A DNA stretch of 64,000 bases from Mycobacterium sp. SM1 (lineage in GTDB: Bacteria; Actinomycetota; Actinomycetes; Mycobacteriales; Mycobacteriaceae). Shown here piece by piece: positions 26,125-35,957 of this stretch (its first letter is position 1; the number at the start of each line of letters is the position of its first letter). The stretch covers positions 868,001 to 932,000 of the forward strand of contig NZ_JAFLNH010000001.1 in assembly GCF_018361265.1 (NCBI RefSeq), in the 5' to 3' direction. The notes beneath the pieces are model-generated. The model saw only the letters and a list, made by a program, of their open reading frames with translations, was not told the origin of the DNA and made no database searches. A program made the translations under genes and the position numbers.

Positions 26125-27690
26125 CTAAGGATGGCGCAGCGTGGCGGCGCTTTCGGTGTCGAGCGCGCTGTCCTCACCCTCGCGGCCGGCCTCGCCGCCC
26201 GCCCGGCCAGCAACGCCGGCGCCGCGTGCGGCGCTGGCAAGCATGTGCTCGATGACGTTTTTGCCCAGCGCGGTCTCGCCGGGCAACTCGATCGGATACT
26301 TGCCGTCGTAGCAGGCGGTGCAGAGCCGCGAGGCGGGCTGCTCGGCCGCGGCGATCAGGCCTGTCAGCGAGATGTAGCCCAAGGTGTCGGCGCCGATCGC
26401 GTGGCGCACCGCATCCAGCAGCTCGTTTTCGTCGTCGGCAGCGTTGGCGATCAACTCGGCCGGCGACGGGAAATCGATGCCGTAGAAGCACGGCCATTTC
26501 ACCGGTGGTGAAGCGATACGCACGTGTACCTCAACGGCCCCTGCTTCGCGCAGCATTCGCACCAGGGCGCGTTGGGTGTTGCCGCGCACGATCGAGTCAT
26601 CAACGACCACCAACCGCTTGCCGTGGATGACTTCTTTGAGCGGATTCAGCTTCAGCCGGATGCCGAGCTGCCGGATGGTCTGCGACGGCTGAATGAACGT
26701 GCGCCCGACGTACGCGTTTTTCATCAAGCCTTGCCCATAGGGGATGCCCGCCTCCCGGGCGTAGCCGATCGCGGCGGGGGTGCCCGATTCCGGAACGCCA
26801 ATCACCAAGTCGGCGTCGGCCGGGCATTCGCGGGCCAGCCGGCGACCGATCTCGACTCGCGCGCCGTGCACCGAGCGGCCGGCGATCGTGCTGTCGGGCC
26901 GCGCCAGGTAGACGTACTCGAATACGCAGCCCTTAGGGGTGGGGCTGGCGAAACGGCTGGAGCGCACCCCGTCGGCGTCAATCGCCAGCAACTCGCCCGG
27001 CTCGATCTCCCGGACAAACGAGGCCCCGACGATGTCGAGCGCGGCGGTTTCGGAGGCCACTACCCAGCCATGATCCAGCCGGCCCAGCGACAATGGTCGC
27101 ACCCCGTAGGGGTCACGGCAGGCGTACAAGGTGCTCTCGTCCATGAATGTCAGGCAAAACGCTCCCCGCACGGTCGGCAGCAGGTCCAGCGCCGCCTGCT
27201 CCAGGCTGAAGTCGGCGGCGCCGTGGGCCAGCAGCGCACCGAGGAGATCTGAGTCGGTGGTGGCCGCACCCGGCACCCGCGGATGGATCAACCCCGCCTC
27301 GCGGGCCCGGGCAAGCAGTGCGGCGCTGTTGACCAAGTTTCCGTTGTGCCCCAACGCGACCCCGGTGCCAGCCGCTGTGGTGTGAAACACCGGCTGGGCG
27401 TTCTCCCACGTGGGGTGACCGGTGGTGGAGTAGCGGCAGTGCCCGATGGCGACGTGGCCCTCCATGGCCGCCAGCGTCTGCTCGTCGAACACCTGGCTGA
27501 CCAGGCCCAGATCTTTGAACACCAGCACCTGTGCGCCGTCGGCGACGGCGATCCCGGCGGCCTCCTGACCGCGGTGCTGCAAGGCGTACAAGCCGTAATA
27601 GGTGAGCTTGGCGACGTTTTCTCCGGGGGCCCAGACACCGAAAACACCGCATTCTTCGCGGGGGGAGTTCTCGAACTCCGGTGTGGTCAC
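26125..27690 (-). CDS. purF: Amidophosphoribosyltransferase PurF
   Basis: A 521-residue enzyme that commits PRPP to purine synthesis. A short propeptide (MTTPEFENSPREE) precedes the nucleophilic cysteine in CGVFGVWAPGE. The C-terminal PRTase domain has VVVDDSIVRGNT as PRPP loop. Cysteines in LCTACYDGKYP and upstream fit the oxygen-sensitive Fe-S form found in Gram-positives. The start is GTG 27690. The C-terminal ~25 residues are Gly/Glu-rich and variable. Confidence 0.96.
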   Translation of the reverse strand: MTTPEFENSPREECGVFGVWAPGENVAKLTYYGLYALQHRGQEAAGIAVADGAQVLVFKDLGLVSQVFDEQTLAAMEGHVAIGHCRYSTTGHPTWENAQPVFHTTAAGTGVALGHNGNLVNSAALLARAREAGLIHPRVPGAATTDSDLLGALLAHGAADFSLEQAALDLLPTVRGAFCLTFMDESTLYACRDPYGVRPLSLGRLDHGWVVASETAALDIVGASFVREIEPGELLAIDADGVRSSRFASPTPKGCVFEYVYLARPDSTIAGRSVHGARVEIGRRLARECPADADLVIGVPESGTPAAIGYAREAGIPYGQGLMKNAYVGRTFIQPSQTIRQLGIRLKLNPLKEVIHGKRLVVVDDSIVRGNTQRALVRMLREAGAVEVHVRIASPPVKWPCFYGIDFPSPAELIANAADDENELLDAVRHAIGADTLGYISLTGLIAAAEQPASRLCTACYDGKYPIELPGETALGKNVIEHMLASAARGAGVAGRAGGEAGREGEDSALDTESAATLRHP

Positions 27691-27782
27691 GGTCGGCGCT
27701 ACTCCCTAGGCCGGGGTGCTAACGACAGCGAGTCTACGTGCAAAGCCGCCGACGGCGAACCGGCACTCGCCGTGTCGTGTCA

Positions 27783-28181
27783 TCAATCTCGGCCGCCGAG
27801 GTTCACGATGGGCAGCCGCGACGCGATGGCACCGGCGCGCGATCCCGACAGCCGCAGCGCTCCCGTCGACACCGCCTCTGGAAACGGCAGCAGGCCCGTG
27901 GCCACCAGCAGCCAGGTCCGGGGATCGGCCTCCACCACGTTGGGAGGAGTCCCGCGGGTGTGCCGGGGCCCGGCGATGCACTGGACGGCGACAAACGGCG
28001 GCACTCTGACCTCGACGCTCGCCCCGGGTGCCAACGCGGCCAGGGTGCGCGCGGTAAGCCGAACGGCGGCGGCCAGCTCGGCCCGGTCGGGGGCGGGAAC
28101 GGTGTCGTCGCGCAGCCACTGCGCGACAGCCAGGACGGCCTGGCGGGTCGTGGCGGGATCAGCCTTCTGACGGGTGGCCAT
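27783..28181 (-). CDS. Sterol carrier family protein
   Basis: A 132-residue protein annotated in relatives as sterol-carrier family (Rv0807). It begins ATRQKADPATTRQAVLAVAQ and has an alpha/beta domain with VEVRVPPFVAVQCI and GPRHTRGTPPNVVEADPRTWLLVATG, features of the SCP2-like bacterial family. Lipid binding is expected but unproven. It lies upstream of purF on the same strand with ~92 bases between. Confidence 0.75.
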   Translation of the reverse strand: MATRQKADPATTRQAVLAVAQWLRDDTVPAPDRAELAAAVRLTARTLAALAPGASVEVRVPPFVAVQCIAGPRHTRGTPPNVVEADPRTWLLVATGLLPFPEAVSTGALRLSGSRAGAIASRLPIVNLGGRD

Positions 28182-28244
28182 GCCCCTATGGTCTCAACGC
28201 CAAGACCGCACCGCTCACCGGATCAGATCGCGGGTGGCGACGGT

Positions 28245-28577
28245 TCAGGTACGGGGTGCGTACATGATCACGGCGACGCCGAGGAGGCATATGGCCGCAC
28301 CGAGGTAGTCCCATCGGTCGGGGTGGAATTTGTCGACGAGCATGCCCCAAGCGAGTGATCCGGCGACGAAGATGCCGCCATAGGCGGCCAGGATCCGGCC
28401 GAAGTGCGGGTCGGATTGGAATGTTGCCGCGAAGCCGTAGGCGCCCAGGGCGACTATCCCGGCGAGGATCCATGCCGCACCGCGTTGTTCACGCCAGCCC
28501 TGCCAAACGAACCATGCGCCGCCGATTTCCGCGATTGCCGCGACGATGAAGAGCAGGATAGATCTGGCAACCGTCAT
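28245..28577 (-). CDS. YnfA/UPF0060 small membrane protein
   Basis: A 110-residue protein with four hydrophobic helices and the UPF0060 signature [14 protein letters not shown] and [15 protein letters not shown], resembling small multidrug-resistance transporters. Substrate unknown. In M. tuberculosis the homologue lies elsewhere and cpsY/Rv0805 occupy this position, so the gene content here differs from that species. Confidence 0.9.
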   Translation of the reverse strand: MTVARSILLFIVAAIAEIGGAWFVWQGWREQRGAAWILAGIVALGAYGFAATFQSDPHFGRILAAYGGIFVAGSLAWGMLVDKFHPDRWDYLGAAICLLGVAVIMYAPRT

Positions 28578-28885
28578 AGCAGCGAGCGTACGCAGCCGAG
28601 ATCGGTTACCTTGCGGGCTGTTCGCCCCACCTGCGCCCGGCTGGCCGGCTCGACCTGTGGGGTAACCTCACCGGCCATCGGCTGCAGTCCGGCGATCCCA
28701 GCGCCCACCGTCCAACTACCCCGAGCTGCCACGAGGACGTCGGTCTGCTGCCGGCGCCGGGCCGGCTAAGCGCCCGGGGCCGCCATGACGGGGGACCCGG
28801 TGCTGCCCGGTTCGGTGCGGACCGCGTTGGGCAGCAACTCGCTGAGCCGACACGACCGTATCCGGGTTGGCAAACCGCCCAGCCC
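28578..28885. other. Intergenic stretch without a convincing gene
   Basis: About 308 bases between ynfA and the CPBP protease. Open frames exist but have no ribosome site, no recognisable motif and Ser/Arg/Trp-rich composition typical of noise in high-GC DNA. It probably holds the ynfA promoter. Confidence 0.6.
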
Positions 28886-29521
28886 TCAGGACGCAGCACG
28901 CCGCCGGATCGTCAGCACGGCCGCCGCCGCGGTCTCGTTGATCACCAGGTGCGCCAGCATCGGCGCCACCAGGCCGCCGGAACGGTCGGCGAACCAACCG
29001 AATAACCAGCCCGCTAGGCCGGTTGCCAGCACGGTGGCCGCCACCGGCTCGCCATGGGCGCGGGCGTCGGCGATGTGGGAGAGCCCAAAGGCCGCGGCCT
29101 GCGCGATCCGCCCCGCCTTGGGGCCGAAAGCCGCGGCTGCGGCGGTGGCCAGTGCCCCGCGGAACGCGGCTTCCTCGGCCCACACCGTGCCCAGGGGTAT
29201 CTGCAGCGCCAGCCACACCGGCGCCGAGGTGGCGGGTTCCCGGGCAGACATCGACAACCGGACCCTGCGCACCGCGGTCGTCGCCGCGACCACGATTCCC
29301 GCCGCCACCGCGCCCGCTGACCCTAGCCGTAACCCCGCCCCCAGCCGCGGCGGAGTCAACCCCAGCGGCGCCCCGGTGACCAGCACCAGCAGACCGCCGG
29401 TGATTGCCTGGGCCGGCACCCGCCACCGCGTCGGCAACCGGGGACCCGCGAAACTCCAACCGACCAGTGCCGAAGCCAGCCCCAAGGCAACGATGCTGCG
29501 AAACACCTTGTCGCGCATCAC
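28886..29521 (-). CDS. CPBP-family intramembrane metalloprotease
   Basis: A 211-residue membrane protein with the CPBP (CAAX protease-like) motifs: EEAAFRGAL (motif 1), FGLSHI (motif 2 His) and HLVINETA (motif 3). The metal-binding Glu/His set is intact. It matches Rv0804. Its ATG overlaps the stop of the upstream DUF2319 gene by four bases, so the two are coupled. Bacterial CPBP proteins process peptides or confer immunity; no substrate can be named. Confidence 0.85.
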   Translation of the reverse strand: MMRDKVFRSIVALGLASALVGWSFAGPRLPTRWRVPAQAITGGLLVLVTGAPLGLTPPRLGAGLRLGSAGAVAAGIVVAATTAVRRVRLSMSAREPATSAPVWLALQIPLGTVWAEEAAFRGALATAAAAAFGPKAGRIAQAAAFGLSHIADARAHGEPVAATVLATGLAGWLFGWFADRSGGLVAPMLAHLVINETAAAAVLTIRRRAAS

Positions 29522-31284
29522 TGTTCGGTGCCATCAGCACTCTGTGACTGTTTCAGGGCCGCCCGGATGCGCTCGGTGTCGGCGGGAGTCCAGCCATCCG
29601 GCGGCACCACCGCGACCCAGCCGTCCAGGATGGTATTGCGGTAGTTGTGGCCGTGCCCGGCGGGCATGCCCATGGCGTTGGTCAGATCCGCGCTGACTTG
29701 CCAAAACGTGACAACCGGATACCAGCGCATCGATGCGCTGCGGTCCCGGCCCGGGGGCTCGATAAGCCAGTCCGGGCGGCGGAACAGCAGATCGGAGGAC
29801 CACCAGACAACCGGGTCGGACGGGTGTTGCAGAAACAGCACCCGGGTCCCCTCCCACGGCGGCGCTGCGGTCCGGGCCACGTCTGCGGGATCGATGGCCT
29901 CGGAGAACCGCACGGTTCGCCCGTTGTCGTAGCGCGGTTGCACCTCGGTGGTGCCCGGATCGCGGCGCACAATCAGCGCATGCCACAACGGGCTCGCGTG
30001 CGGCGGGCCCACCCATAGCACGGCGTCGAAACCCATCCTCGCGATGTCGGGCAGAAAGCCGAACGCGGCCTGCCCGGCCATCGAGCCCAGGCTCTCCCCG
30101 TAGAGCACCAGCTTCGGGCGGTGGTCCGCCGGCAGACGTTCCCAGCGCTGATGGATGGTGTCGATCAGCTGACGGCCAGAGTCCATGGACTTCTGACGGT
30201 CGGCCAAAAACGAGATCCAGCTCGGCAGATACGAATACTGCACACCGGCTATCGCGGTGTCGCCGTTGTACATCATTTCCAGCGAACGCGGGGCCACCGC
30301 GTCGATCCAGCCGGTGCCGGTGGTCGGGGCGATGACCAGCAGCTTTCGGTCGAAGGCCCGGGTGCGTTCGAGTTCTGCGACCACCAGCTTCATCCGGGAG
30401 CGATCGTCGCCGGCGCTTTGCAGCCCCGCGTACACCCGGATGGGCTCTTTGGCGGGCCGGCCATTGAGCCGAGTGAGTTCCGCGGCATGCGGGCCGGTGG
30501 CGACGAAATTGCGGCCCTGGAAGCCGAGCGTGTCCCACGGCGCCAATGATGCTGGGCTACCAGACTTTTCGGGAAGCAGCGGCTGGGTGATACCGGCCCG
30601 GGTGCTGCTGTTTTGCGTTTGGAAGAACGCGCTTGCCGCCGCGAAGAAACCCCGGACGAGTACACCGTTGATCAACGTGACCAGCAGCGCGACGACGATC
30701 GTGGTGCCGATGAACAACGCCACCTCGTCGTTGACGTGCCAGCGCCTGATGAACGTGCGCGCAAGCAGCCTGACGGAGTCGATGAGCGCCCGCGACGCGC
30801 TTACCAGCAGCGCGCCGACGGCGACCGCGATCAGCAGGGTACGCAGATACCCCAGCGTCGCCGGGCCCTCGATGCCCATCAGCGCCGACACCTGCCGTTG
30901 CCAGGAGGCGGCGGGGATGAGCATCAGCGCGCACCCGGCCGCCGAGAGCCCGACGACGGCCGCCTTCATCCCAAACACCACCCGCGCCGAGGGCGGCCAC
31001 CAGCCGACGTTGCGCAGCACCACGCGCTGCGCCAGCCATCCGATCACCACGCCCAGGCCGTAACCGAATGCGGCATTGATGCCACCGATCAACCCCTGAA
31101 ACATCCAGTCCCGGGGCAGCAACGACGGCGTCAGCGACAAGCAGAAGAACAGCGCCCCGAACGCAATTCCGACGAACTTCAGCCGCAGCAGACTCCAAGC
31201 CCACACCAGCAGCGGGTGCCGGCCACGGGCCTTGGCCGGCTGGCTGACCACCTCCCCGGCGATGTCGGACACGGGCATGCTCAT
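29518..31284 (-). CDS. DUF2319 membrane alpha/beta-hydrolase
   Basis: A 588-residue protein. The N-terminal ~220 residues hold several transmembrane helices (from LVWAWSLLRLKFVGIAFG on), followed by an Abhydrolase_9 (DUF2319) domain with the nucleophile elbow VLYGESLGSMAG and the conserved LWVGPPHASPLWHAL. The C-terminal HGHNYRNT contains a likely catalytic histidine. Related to Rv1069c; a membrane lipase/esterase is likely, substrate unknown. ATG 31284 comes two bases after the purL stop. Confidence 0.85.
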   Translation of the reverse strand: MSMPVSDIAGEVVSQPAKARGRHPLLVWAWSLLRLKFVGIAFGALFFCLSLTPSLLPRDWMFQGLIGGINAAFGYGLGVVIGWLAQRVVLRNVGWWPPSARVVFGMKAAVVGLSAAGCALMLIPAASWQRQVSALMGIEGPATLGYLRTLLIAVAVGALLVSASRALIDSVRLLARTFIRRWHVNDEVALFIGTTIVVALLVTLINGVLVRGFFAAASAFFQTQNSSTRAGITQPLLPEKSGSPASLAPWDTLGFQGRNFVATGPHAAELTRLNGRPAKEPIRVYAGLQSAGDDRSRMKLVVAELERTRAFDRKLLVIAPTTGTGWIDAVAPRSLEMMYNGDTAIAGVQYSYLPSWISFLADRQKSMDSGRQLIDTIHQRWERLPADHRPKLVLYGESLGSMAGQAAFGFLPDIARMGFDAVLWVGPPHASPLWHALIVRRDPGTTEVQPRYDNGRTVRFSEAIDPADVARTAAPPWEGTRVLFLQHPSDPVVWWSSDLLFRRPDWLIEPPGRDRSASMRWYPVVTFWQVSADLTNAMGMPAGHGHNYRNTILDGWVAVVPPDGWTPADTERIRAALKQSQSADGTEQ

Positions 31285-31286
31285 GA

Positions 31287-33614
31287 TCACCCGAACAGTC
31301 GCGGCAGCACCGCCTCCGCGGTGCTGCGCAGCTCCGCCAGGGACACGGTGAACAAGCCCCGGACCTCGACGGCGTCTGACTCCCGGTCGACGACACCGAT
31401 TGTGGTGGCCGGCAATCCTTTTTCCTCGCACATCGATCGGAACCGGTTCTCCTCGCTGCGCGGCACGGCCACCAGCACCCGGCCGGCCGATTCGGAGAAC
31501 AGCATGACGAATGGGTCAGCGTCCTCGGGCAGCACGATATGGCAGCCAGTTTTACCGGCGAGCGCCGATTCCACGATGGCCTGGGCGAGCCCGCCCTCGG
31601 AGAGGTCATGCGCGGCGGACACCAGCCCCTCGCGCGACGCGGCGGACAGCACATCGGCCAGCAGCCGCTCGCGGGCGAAATCAACGGCGGGCGGCAGGCC
31701 TCCAAGATGATCCGCGGTCACCTGCGCCCACACCGAGCCGTCGAATTCGTCGCGGGTGTCGCCCAGCAGGATCAGCGTCTCCCCCGGTTGGCCGCCGAAG
31801 GACATCGCCAGACGTCGGCTCACATCCGCGATGACACCCAGGACGCCGACCACCGGGGTGGGCAGGATCGCCGTCGAGCCGGTTTGATTGTAGAAGCTGA
31901 CGTTGCCCCCGGTCACCGGAATGCCCAGCGCCGCACAGCCATCGGCCAGGCCGCGTACCGCCTGGGCGAACTGCCACATCACCCCCGGATCTTCCGGAGA
32001 GCCGAAGTTGAGGCAGTTGGTCACCGCGACCGGGGTGGCGCCGGTGACGGCGACGTTGCGGTAGGCCTCGGCCAGCGCGAGTTGGGCGCCGGTGTACGGA
32101 TCCAGGGCCGTGTAGCGACCGGACCCGTCGGTGGACACCGCGATACCGCGGCCGGTGGACTCGTCCACGCGTAGCATGCCGCTATCGGCGTGCGCGGCGA
32201 GCACGGTGTTGCCGCGGACGTAGCGATCATACTGCTCGGTGATGAACGCGCGGCTACACAGGTGCGGGCTGCCCAGCAGGGCAAGTAAAGTCGCCCGCAG
32301 CTCAGCTCCCGTTGCCGGCCTGGGCAGCCTCGTCGAGCGGTCGGCATTCAGGGCGTCCTGCGATGCGGGGCGGATAACCGGGCGCTGATACACCGGGCCC
32401 TCATGAGCCACGGTGCGCGGCGGCACGTCCACCACCGTCTGGCCGTGCCAGGTGATTCGCAATCGCTCACCGTCGGTGACCTCGCCGATGACGCTGGCCG
32501 GTACCTCCCATTTGCGGCATACCGCCAGAAAGGCGTCCACGTTCTCGGGCGCGACCACCGCGCACATCCGCTCCTGCGACTCGCTGCACAGCACCTCCGC
32601 GGGCGTCATGCCGTTGGTCCGCAGCGGGACGCGGTCCAGCTCGATGGTCATCCCGCCGTCCCCTGCTGAGGCAAGTTCTGATGTGGCACAGGCTAATCCG
32701 GCACCACCGAGATCTTGGATGCCGATCACCAGACCCGCGGCGTAGAGCTCCAGGCAGCACTCGATCAGCACTTTTTCCATAAACGGGTCGCCGACTTGCA
32801 CCGACGGCAGCTTTTTGCGGGACCCGGCTGCGGGATCGAGCGCCGATCCCGTCCCGGGTCCGTCCTCGTGGTCGTCGAAGGTGTCCGACGCCAGCACCGA
32901 CACCCCGCCGATACCGTCCAGGCCGGTGCGCGCCCCGAACAGGATGATCTTGTTTCCGGCGCCGGAGGCGAACGCCAGGCGCAAATCCTCTTTGCGGAGC
33001 ACCCCGACGCACAACGCGTTGACCAATGGGTTGCCGGCGTAACTGGCATCGAAAACCGTTTCGCCGCCGATGTTGGGCAGGCCCAGCGAGTTGCCATAAC
33101 CGCCGATGCCGCGCACCACACCGTCGAACACCCGGCGGGTATCCGGAGCGTCGGCGGCGCCAAAGCGAAGCTGATCCATCACGGCGACCGGCCGGGCGCC
33201 CATGGCCATGATGTCGCGCACGATGCCGCCCACGCCGGTGGCTGCGCCCTGATAGGGCTCGACATAGGAGGGGTGGTTGTGCGACTCCACCTTAAAGGTG
33301 ACCGCCCAGCCATCGCCGATGTCCACCACGCCCGCGTTTTGCCCGATGCCGGCCAGCATGCCGGCGCGCATCTCCTCGGTGGTGGTGTCGGCAAAGTAGC
33401 GCAGATGCGCTTTCGAGGACTTGTAGGAGCAGTGCTCGCTCCACATCACCGCGTACATGGCCAGCTCGGCGTCGGTGGGCCGGCGACCCAGGAGTTCGTG
33501 GATGCGCTGGTATTCGTCGTCTTTGAGGCCCAGCTCGCGAAACGGCTGCGGATGCTCGGGCGTCGCCGCGGCCCGCTCTACGGTATCGACCGCGTGGGTG
33601 AGCCCGGACGTCAC
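31287..33614 (-). CDS. purL: Phosphoribosylformylglycinamidine synthase subunit PurL
   Basis: A 775-residue FGAM synthetase large subunit, the fourth purine step, working with PurQ and PurS. Signatures: [56 protein letters not shown] and [11 protein letters not shown]. Start GTG 33614. The N-terminus is about 20 residues longer than the remembered M. tuberculosis protein. First gene of the purL-DUF2319-CPBP unit. Confidence 0.96.
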   Translation of the reverse strand: MTSGLTHAVDTVERAAATPEHPQPFRELGLKDDEYQRIHELLGRRPTDAELAMYAVMWSEHCSYKSSKAHLRYFADTTTEEMRAGMLAGIGQNAGVVDIGDGWAVTFKVESHNHPSYVEPYQGAATGVGGIVRDIMAMGARPVAVMDQLRFGAADAPDTRRVFDGVVRGIGGYGNSLGLPNIGGETVFDASYAGNPLVNALCVGVLRKEDLRLAFASGAGNKIILFGARTGLDGIGGVSVLASDTFDDHEDGPGTGSALDPAAGSRKKLPSVQVGDPFMEKVLIECCLELYAAGLVIGIQDLGGAGLACATSELASAGDGGMTIELDRVPLRTNGMTPAEVLCSESQERMCAVVAPENVDAFLAVCRKWEVPASVIGEVTDGERLRITWHGQTVVDVPPRTVAHEGPVYQRPVIRPASQDALNADRSTRLPRPATGAELRATLLALLGSPHLCSRAFITEQYDRYVRGNTVLAAHADSGMLRVDESTGRGIAVSTDGSGRYTALDPYTGAQLALAEAYRNVAVTGATPVAVTNCLNFGSPEDPGVMWQFAQAVRGLADGCAALGIPVTGGNVSFYNQTGSTAILPTPVVGVLGVIADVSRRLAMSFGGQPGETLILLGDTRDEFDGSVWAQVTADHLGGLPPAVDFARERLLADVLSAASREGLVSAAHDLSEGGLAQAIVESALAGKTGCHIVLPEDADPFVMLFSESAGRVLVAVPRSEENRFRSMCEEKGLPATTIGVVDRESDAVEVRGLFTVSLAELRSTAEAVLPRLFG

Positions 33615-33660
33615 ACAGACAGTCTAGATTCCGCGTCGGCGCAGGCCCGGCGCGCGCGTG

Positions 33661-34917
33661 TCAGCCGGGCGACAAAAACGCCTGCAGCGCCGCCGCGTAG
33701 GCCCCGACGTCGTGGGCGCCCATCAGTTCCCGCGCCGAGTGCATCGCCAGCTGCGGGGCGCCGACATCGACGGTCGGGATGCCAGTCCGCGCCGAGGTGA
33801 TCGGGCCGATGGTCGTGCCGCAGGGCAGATCGGCGCGGTGTTCGTAACGCTGCAACGGGACGCCGGCCTGGCGGCAGGCCAGCGCGAACGCGGCGGCCGT
33901 GCGGCTATCGGTGGCGTAGCGCAGGTTGGGCTGCACCTTGAGCACCGGGCCCGCGTTCACCTCGATGAGGTGACCGGGCTCGTGGCGCTCCGGGTAGTTG
34001 GGGTGGGTGGCGTGCGCCATATCGGCCGAGGCCAGCATCGATCCCGGCAGCCGTCGCAAGAAATCCTCCCGAGAGCCCCCGGCGGCCACCACGATCCGTT
34101 CCAGCACGCTGATCAGCAGGTTGGACTGCGCGCCGTGGGCAGAGATGGAGCCGACCTCCTCGTGGTCGAAGAGGGCCAGCACCGGCAGGTAGCCGCGCGG
34201 CTGGGCCGCCAGCAGCGCCTCCAGCCCCGCATAGCAGCTGGCCTGGTTATCAAGCCGAGGCGCGCTCACCAGGCTGGCGTCGCCGCCGATCACCGCCGAC
34301 GGGGCCAGGTCGTGGGTCATCAGGTCGGAGCCGAGCACGTCATCGGCGTGGACGCCGGCGCGCTTGGCGACATAGCGAAGAAACGGGCGGTTGTCCTCGC
34401 CGACTCCCCACACGGCGTTGACGTGGCGTTGCGGATCCAGGGTGAGGGAGTTGCGGTCCTCGGCCAGGTGGATGGCCAGCTGCGGCACCCGCAGGATCGG
34501 GTCGTCTATCCGGACGAGCCGGTGGGCTATCCGGTCGCCGTCGCGCACCGACACCCGTCCGCTGACCCCCAGATCGCGGTCCAGCCAGGAGCTCAGCCAG
34601 GCCGCCCCGTAAGGCGCCAGCGCCACCACCTGCCAACCCGCGACCTGGCGGTCGTGATGCTGTTTGAGTCGCAAATTGGGGCTATCGGTGTGAGCGCCGA
34701 CGATGCGGAAGGGACCGTCCGGGCCATCGGTGTTCCAGGCCACCAGCGAGCCGGCACGCACGGTGAAAAATCGGCCCCGCCGGTCGGGCCAGCGCTCTAC
34801 CTCATCGAGCTCGGTGTACCCGGCCGCGCGCAGCCGGCCGGCCACGGTGGCGCAGACATGAAACGGCGACGGGGATGCGTCGATGAATTCACACAGGCCC
34901 GATGCCGTGGCCGCCAT
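33661..34917 (-). CDS. pepC: M18-family aspartyl aminopeptidase PepC
   Basis: A 418-residue zinc aminopeptidase. Metal and catalytic motifs: [44 protein letters not shown] and [15 protein letters not shown]. Family members remove acidic N-terminal residues in the cytoplasm. It matches Rv0800 and is the last gene on this side that follows the M. tuberculosis order; the next gene in that order, a DyP peroxidase, is broken immediately after. Confidence 0.93.
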   Translation of the reverse strand: MAATASGLCEFIDASPSPFHVCATVAGRLRAAGYTELDEVERWPDRRGRFFTVRAGSLVAWNTDGPDGPFRIVGAHTDSPNLRLKQHHDRQVAGWQVVALAPYGAAWLSSWLDRDLGVSGRVSVRDGDRIAHRLVRIDDPILRVPQLAIHLAEDRNSLTLDPQRHVNAVWGVGEDNRPFLRYVAKRAGVHADDVLGSDLMTHDLAPSAVIGGDASLVSAPRLDNQASCYAGLEALLAAQPRGYLPVLALFDHEEVGSISAHGAQSNLLISVLERIVVAAGGSREDFLRRLPGSMLASADMAHATHPNYPERHEPGHLIEVNAGPVLKVQPNLRYATDSRTAAAFALACRQAGVPLQRYEHRADLPCGTTIGPITSARTGIPTVDVGAPQLAMHSARELMGAHDVGAYAAALQAFLSPG

Positions 34918-34967
34918 GCACCCATGTTTAGCACCGCGGCGGGCGCGGGAACGCTAGGGTCGTGGTT

Positions 34968-35058
34968 GTGTCCCCCGCGCGACCGCAACCCATCCTGGTG
35001 CCCCTGACTTCCGCTGCCATCTTCCTGGCGGCGGTGATCGACGACGGGGGCGAGGCGC
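34968..35058 (+). pseudogene. DyP-type peroxidase, 5' fragment only
   Basis: From a leaderless-type GTG (TAGGGT -10 at 34955-34960) the frame reads SPARPQPILVPLTSAAIFLA then AVIDDGGE, which matches the N-terminus of mycobacterial dye-decolorising peroxidases (Rv0799c). The similarity stops after about 30 codons where degenerate IS607 sequence begins. The rest of the peroxidase and the encapsulin gene that normally follows are absent from the window. Confidence 0.7.
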
Positions 35059-35059
35059 C

Positions 35060-35368
35060 CGCAGTCACCTTCGGCCAGGTGTCATTCACCCCGCACGCGA
35101 CTTCCTTGATAACAGCCACCACCGACAATCCCGCCGCATTCGCGAACGCGGTCATCCGCTGCGCCTGACGAGCCAGATCCTCGCGCTGCTTATGGGTGGA
35201 AACCCGGGCATACACAGCGGCTTTCCCGACCAGGGCGTGCTGCCGGTCAGGCACCACCACATGCCCCGAGTCATCGAGGCACGCGCCCGCAATCTTGCCC
35301 GCCCTCTAGCGGTTCCAGGCAGCACGCTATTTGATCCCGTTCCGGGCCGCATACTCCGACAACGTCAC
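35060..35368 (-). pseudogene. Degenerate IS607-family tnpA
   Basis: From GTG 35368 the minus strand reads a MerR-like start SEYAARNGIK, an in-frame TAG, RAAWNR, a second TAG, then RAGKIAGACLDDSGHVVVPD and the resolvase catalytic start AAVYARVSTHKQREDLARQ. Homology fades after GVNDTWPK, so the last half and tnpB are lost. It is too divergent to be a recent copy of the elements at 16.3 and 58.2 kb. Confidence 0.8.
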
Positions 35369-35463
35369 CTAAAAATAGGAGCACCTACCATACAGACACC
35401 ATGCGAAGCGCCGATTTATAAAGAACTAGTTGTCACACCGTAGCCTGATCTTTAGGAGTGTCC

Positions 35464-35919
35464 ATGGGAACCCAAGACGGATTCCACCTCGACTTCGACG
35501 CAGCGCATGCCGCGGGCAATCGTCCCCGTGTGCATCACGTCAAGGCGTCGGAGATCGATTCTGATACGGCGCAAAGCGACGGCATGCGGCGTTTCGCCGC
35601 TCTCAGCGGTCGCTCCGTGGGCGCGCGGAAGCTGTGGATGGGCGAGACGCATGTCGCCCCGAACACGGTGTCGGCCAACCATCACCATGGCGACTCGGAG
35701 ACGGCGATCTACGTGCGAAGCGGTCACCCGGAGTTTGTGTTTCACGACGGCACCGACGAGGTTCGCATCTCGGCCCGGCCCGGGGATTACATCTTCGTCC
35801 CGCCGTACCTGCCGCACCGGGAAGAGAACCCCGACCCCACGATGCCCGCGGAGGTGGTGATCGCGCGCAGCACCCAGGAGGCCATTGTGGTCAATGTGCC
35901 GGAATTGTATCCACTTTGA
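35464..35919 (+). CDS. Cupin-domain protein
   Basis: A 151-residue single cupin. Motif 1 is SANHHHGDSETAIYVRSG and motif 2 is PGDYIFVPPYLPHREEN, giving three histidines and a glutamate for a metal site. AGGAG lies 5 bases before ATG 35464; a GTG at 35458 is also in frame. It opens the island on the left and converges on the hydrogenase operon. Function cannot be told from the fold; sugar or small-acid binding or a dioxygenase are possible. Confidence 0.8.
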   Translation: MGTQDGFHLDFDAAHAAGNRPRVHHVKASEIDSDTAQSDGMRRFAALSGRSVGARKLWMGETHVAPNTVSANHHHGDSETAIYVRSGHPEFVFHDGTDEVRISARPGDYIFVPPYLPHREENPDPTMPAEVVIARSTQEAIVVNVPELYPL

Positions 35920-35957
35920 GCGCCGATGCCGGCAACGGCCGAGACCGGAAAACGTGC

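Noticed and set aside
28606..28899. 97-codon open frame between ynfA and the CPBP gene
   Set aside because: Trp/Pro/Arg/Ser-rich, overlaps the end of the CPBP gene and has no motif or start signal.
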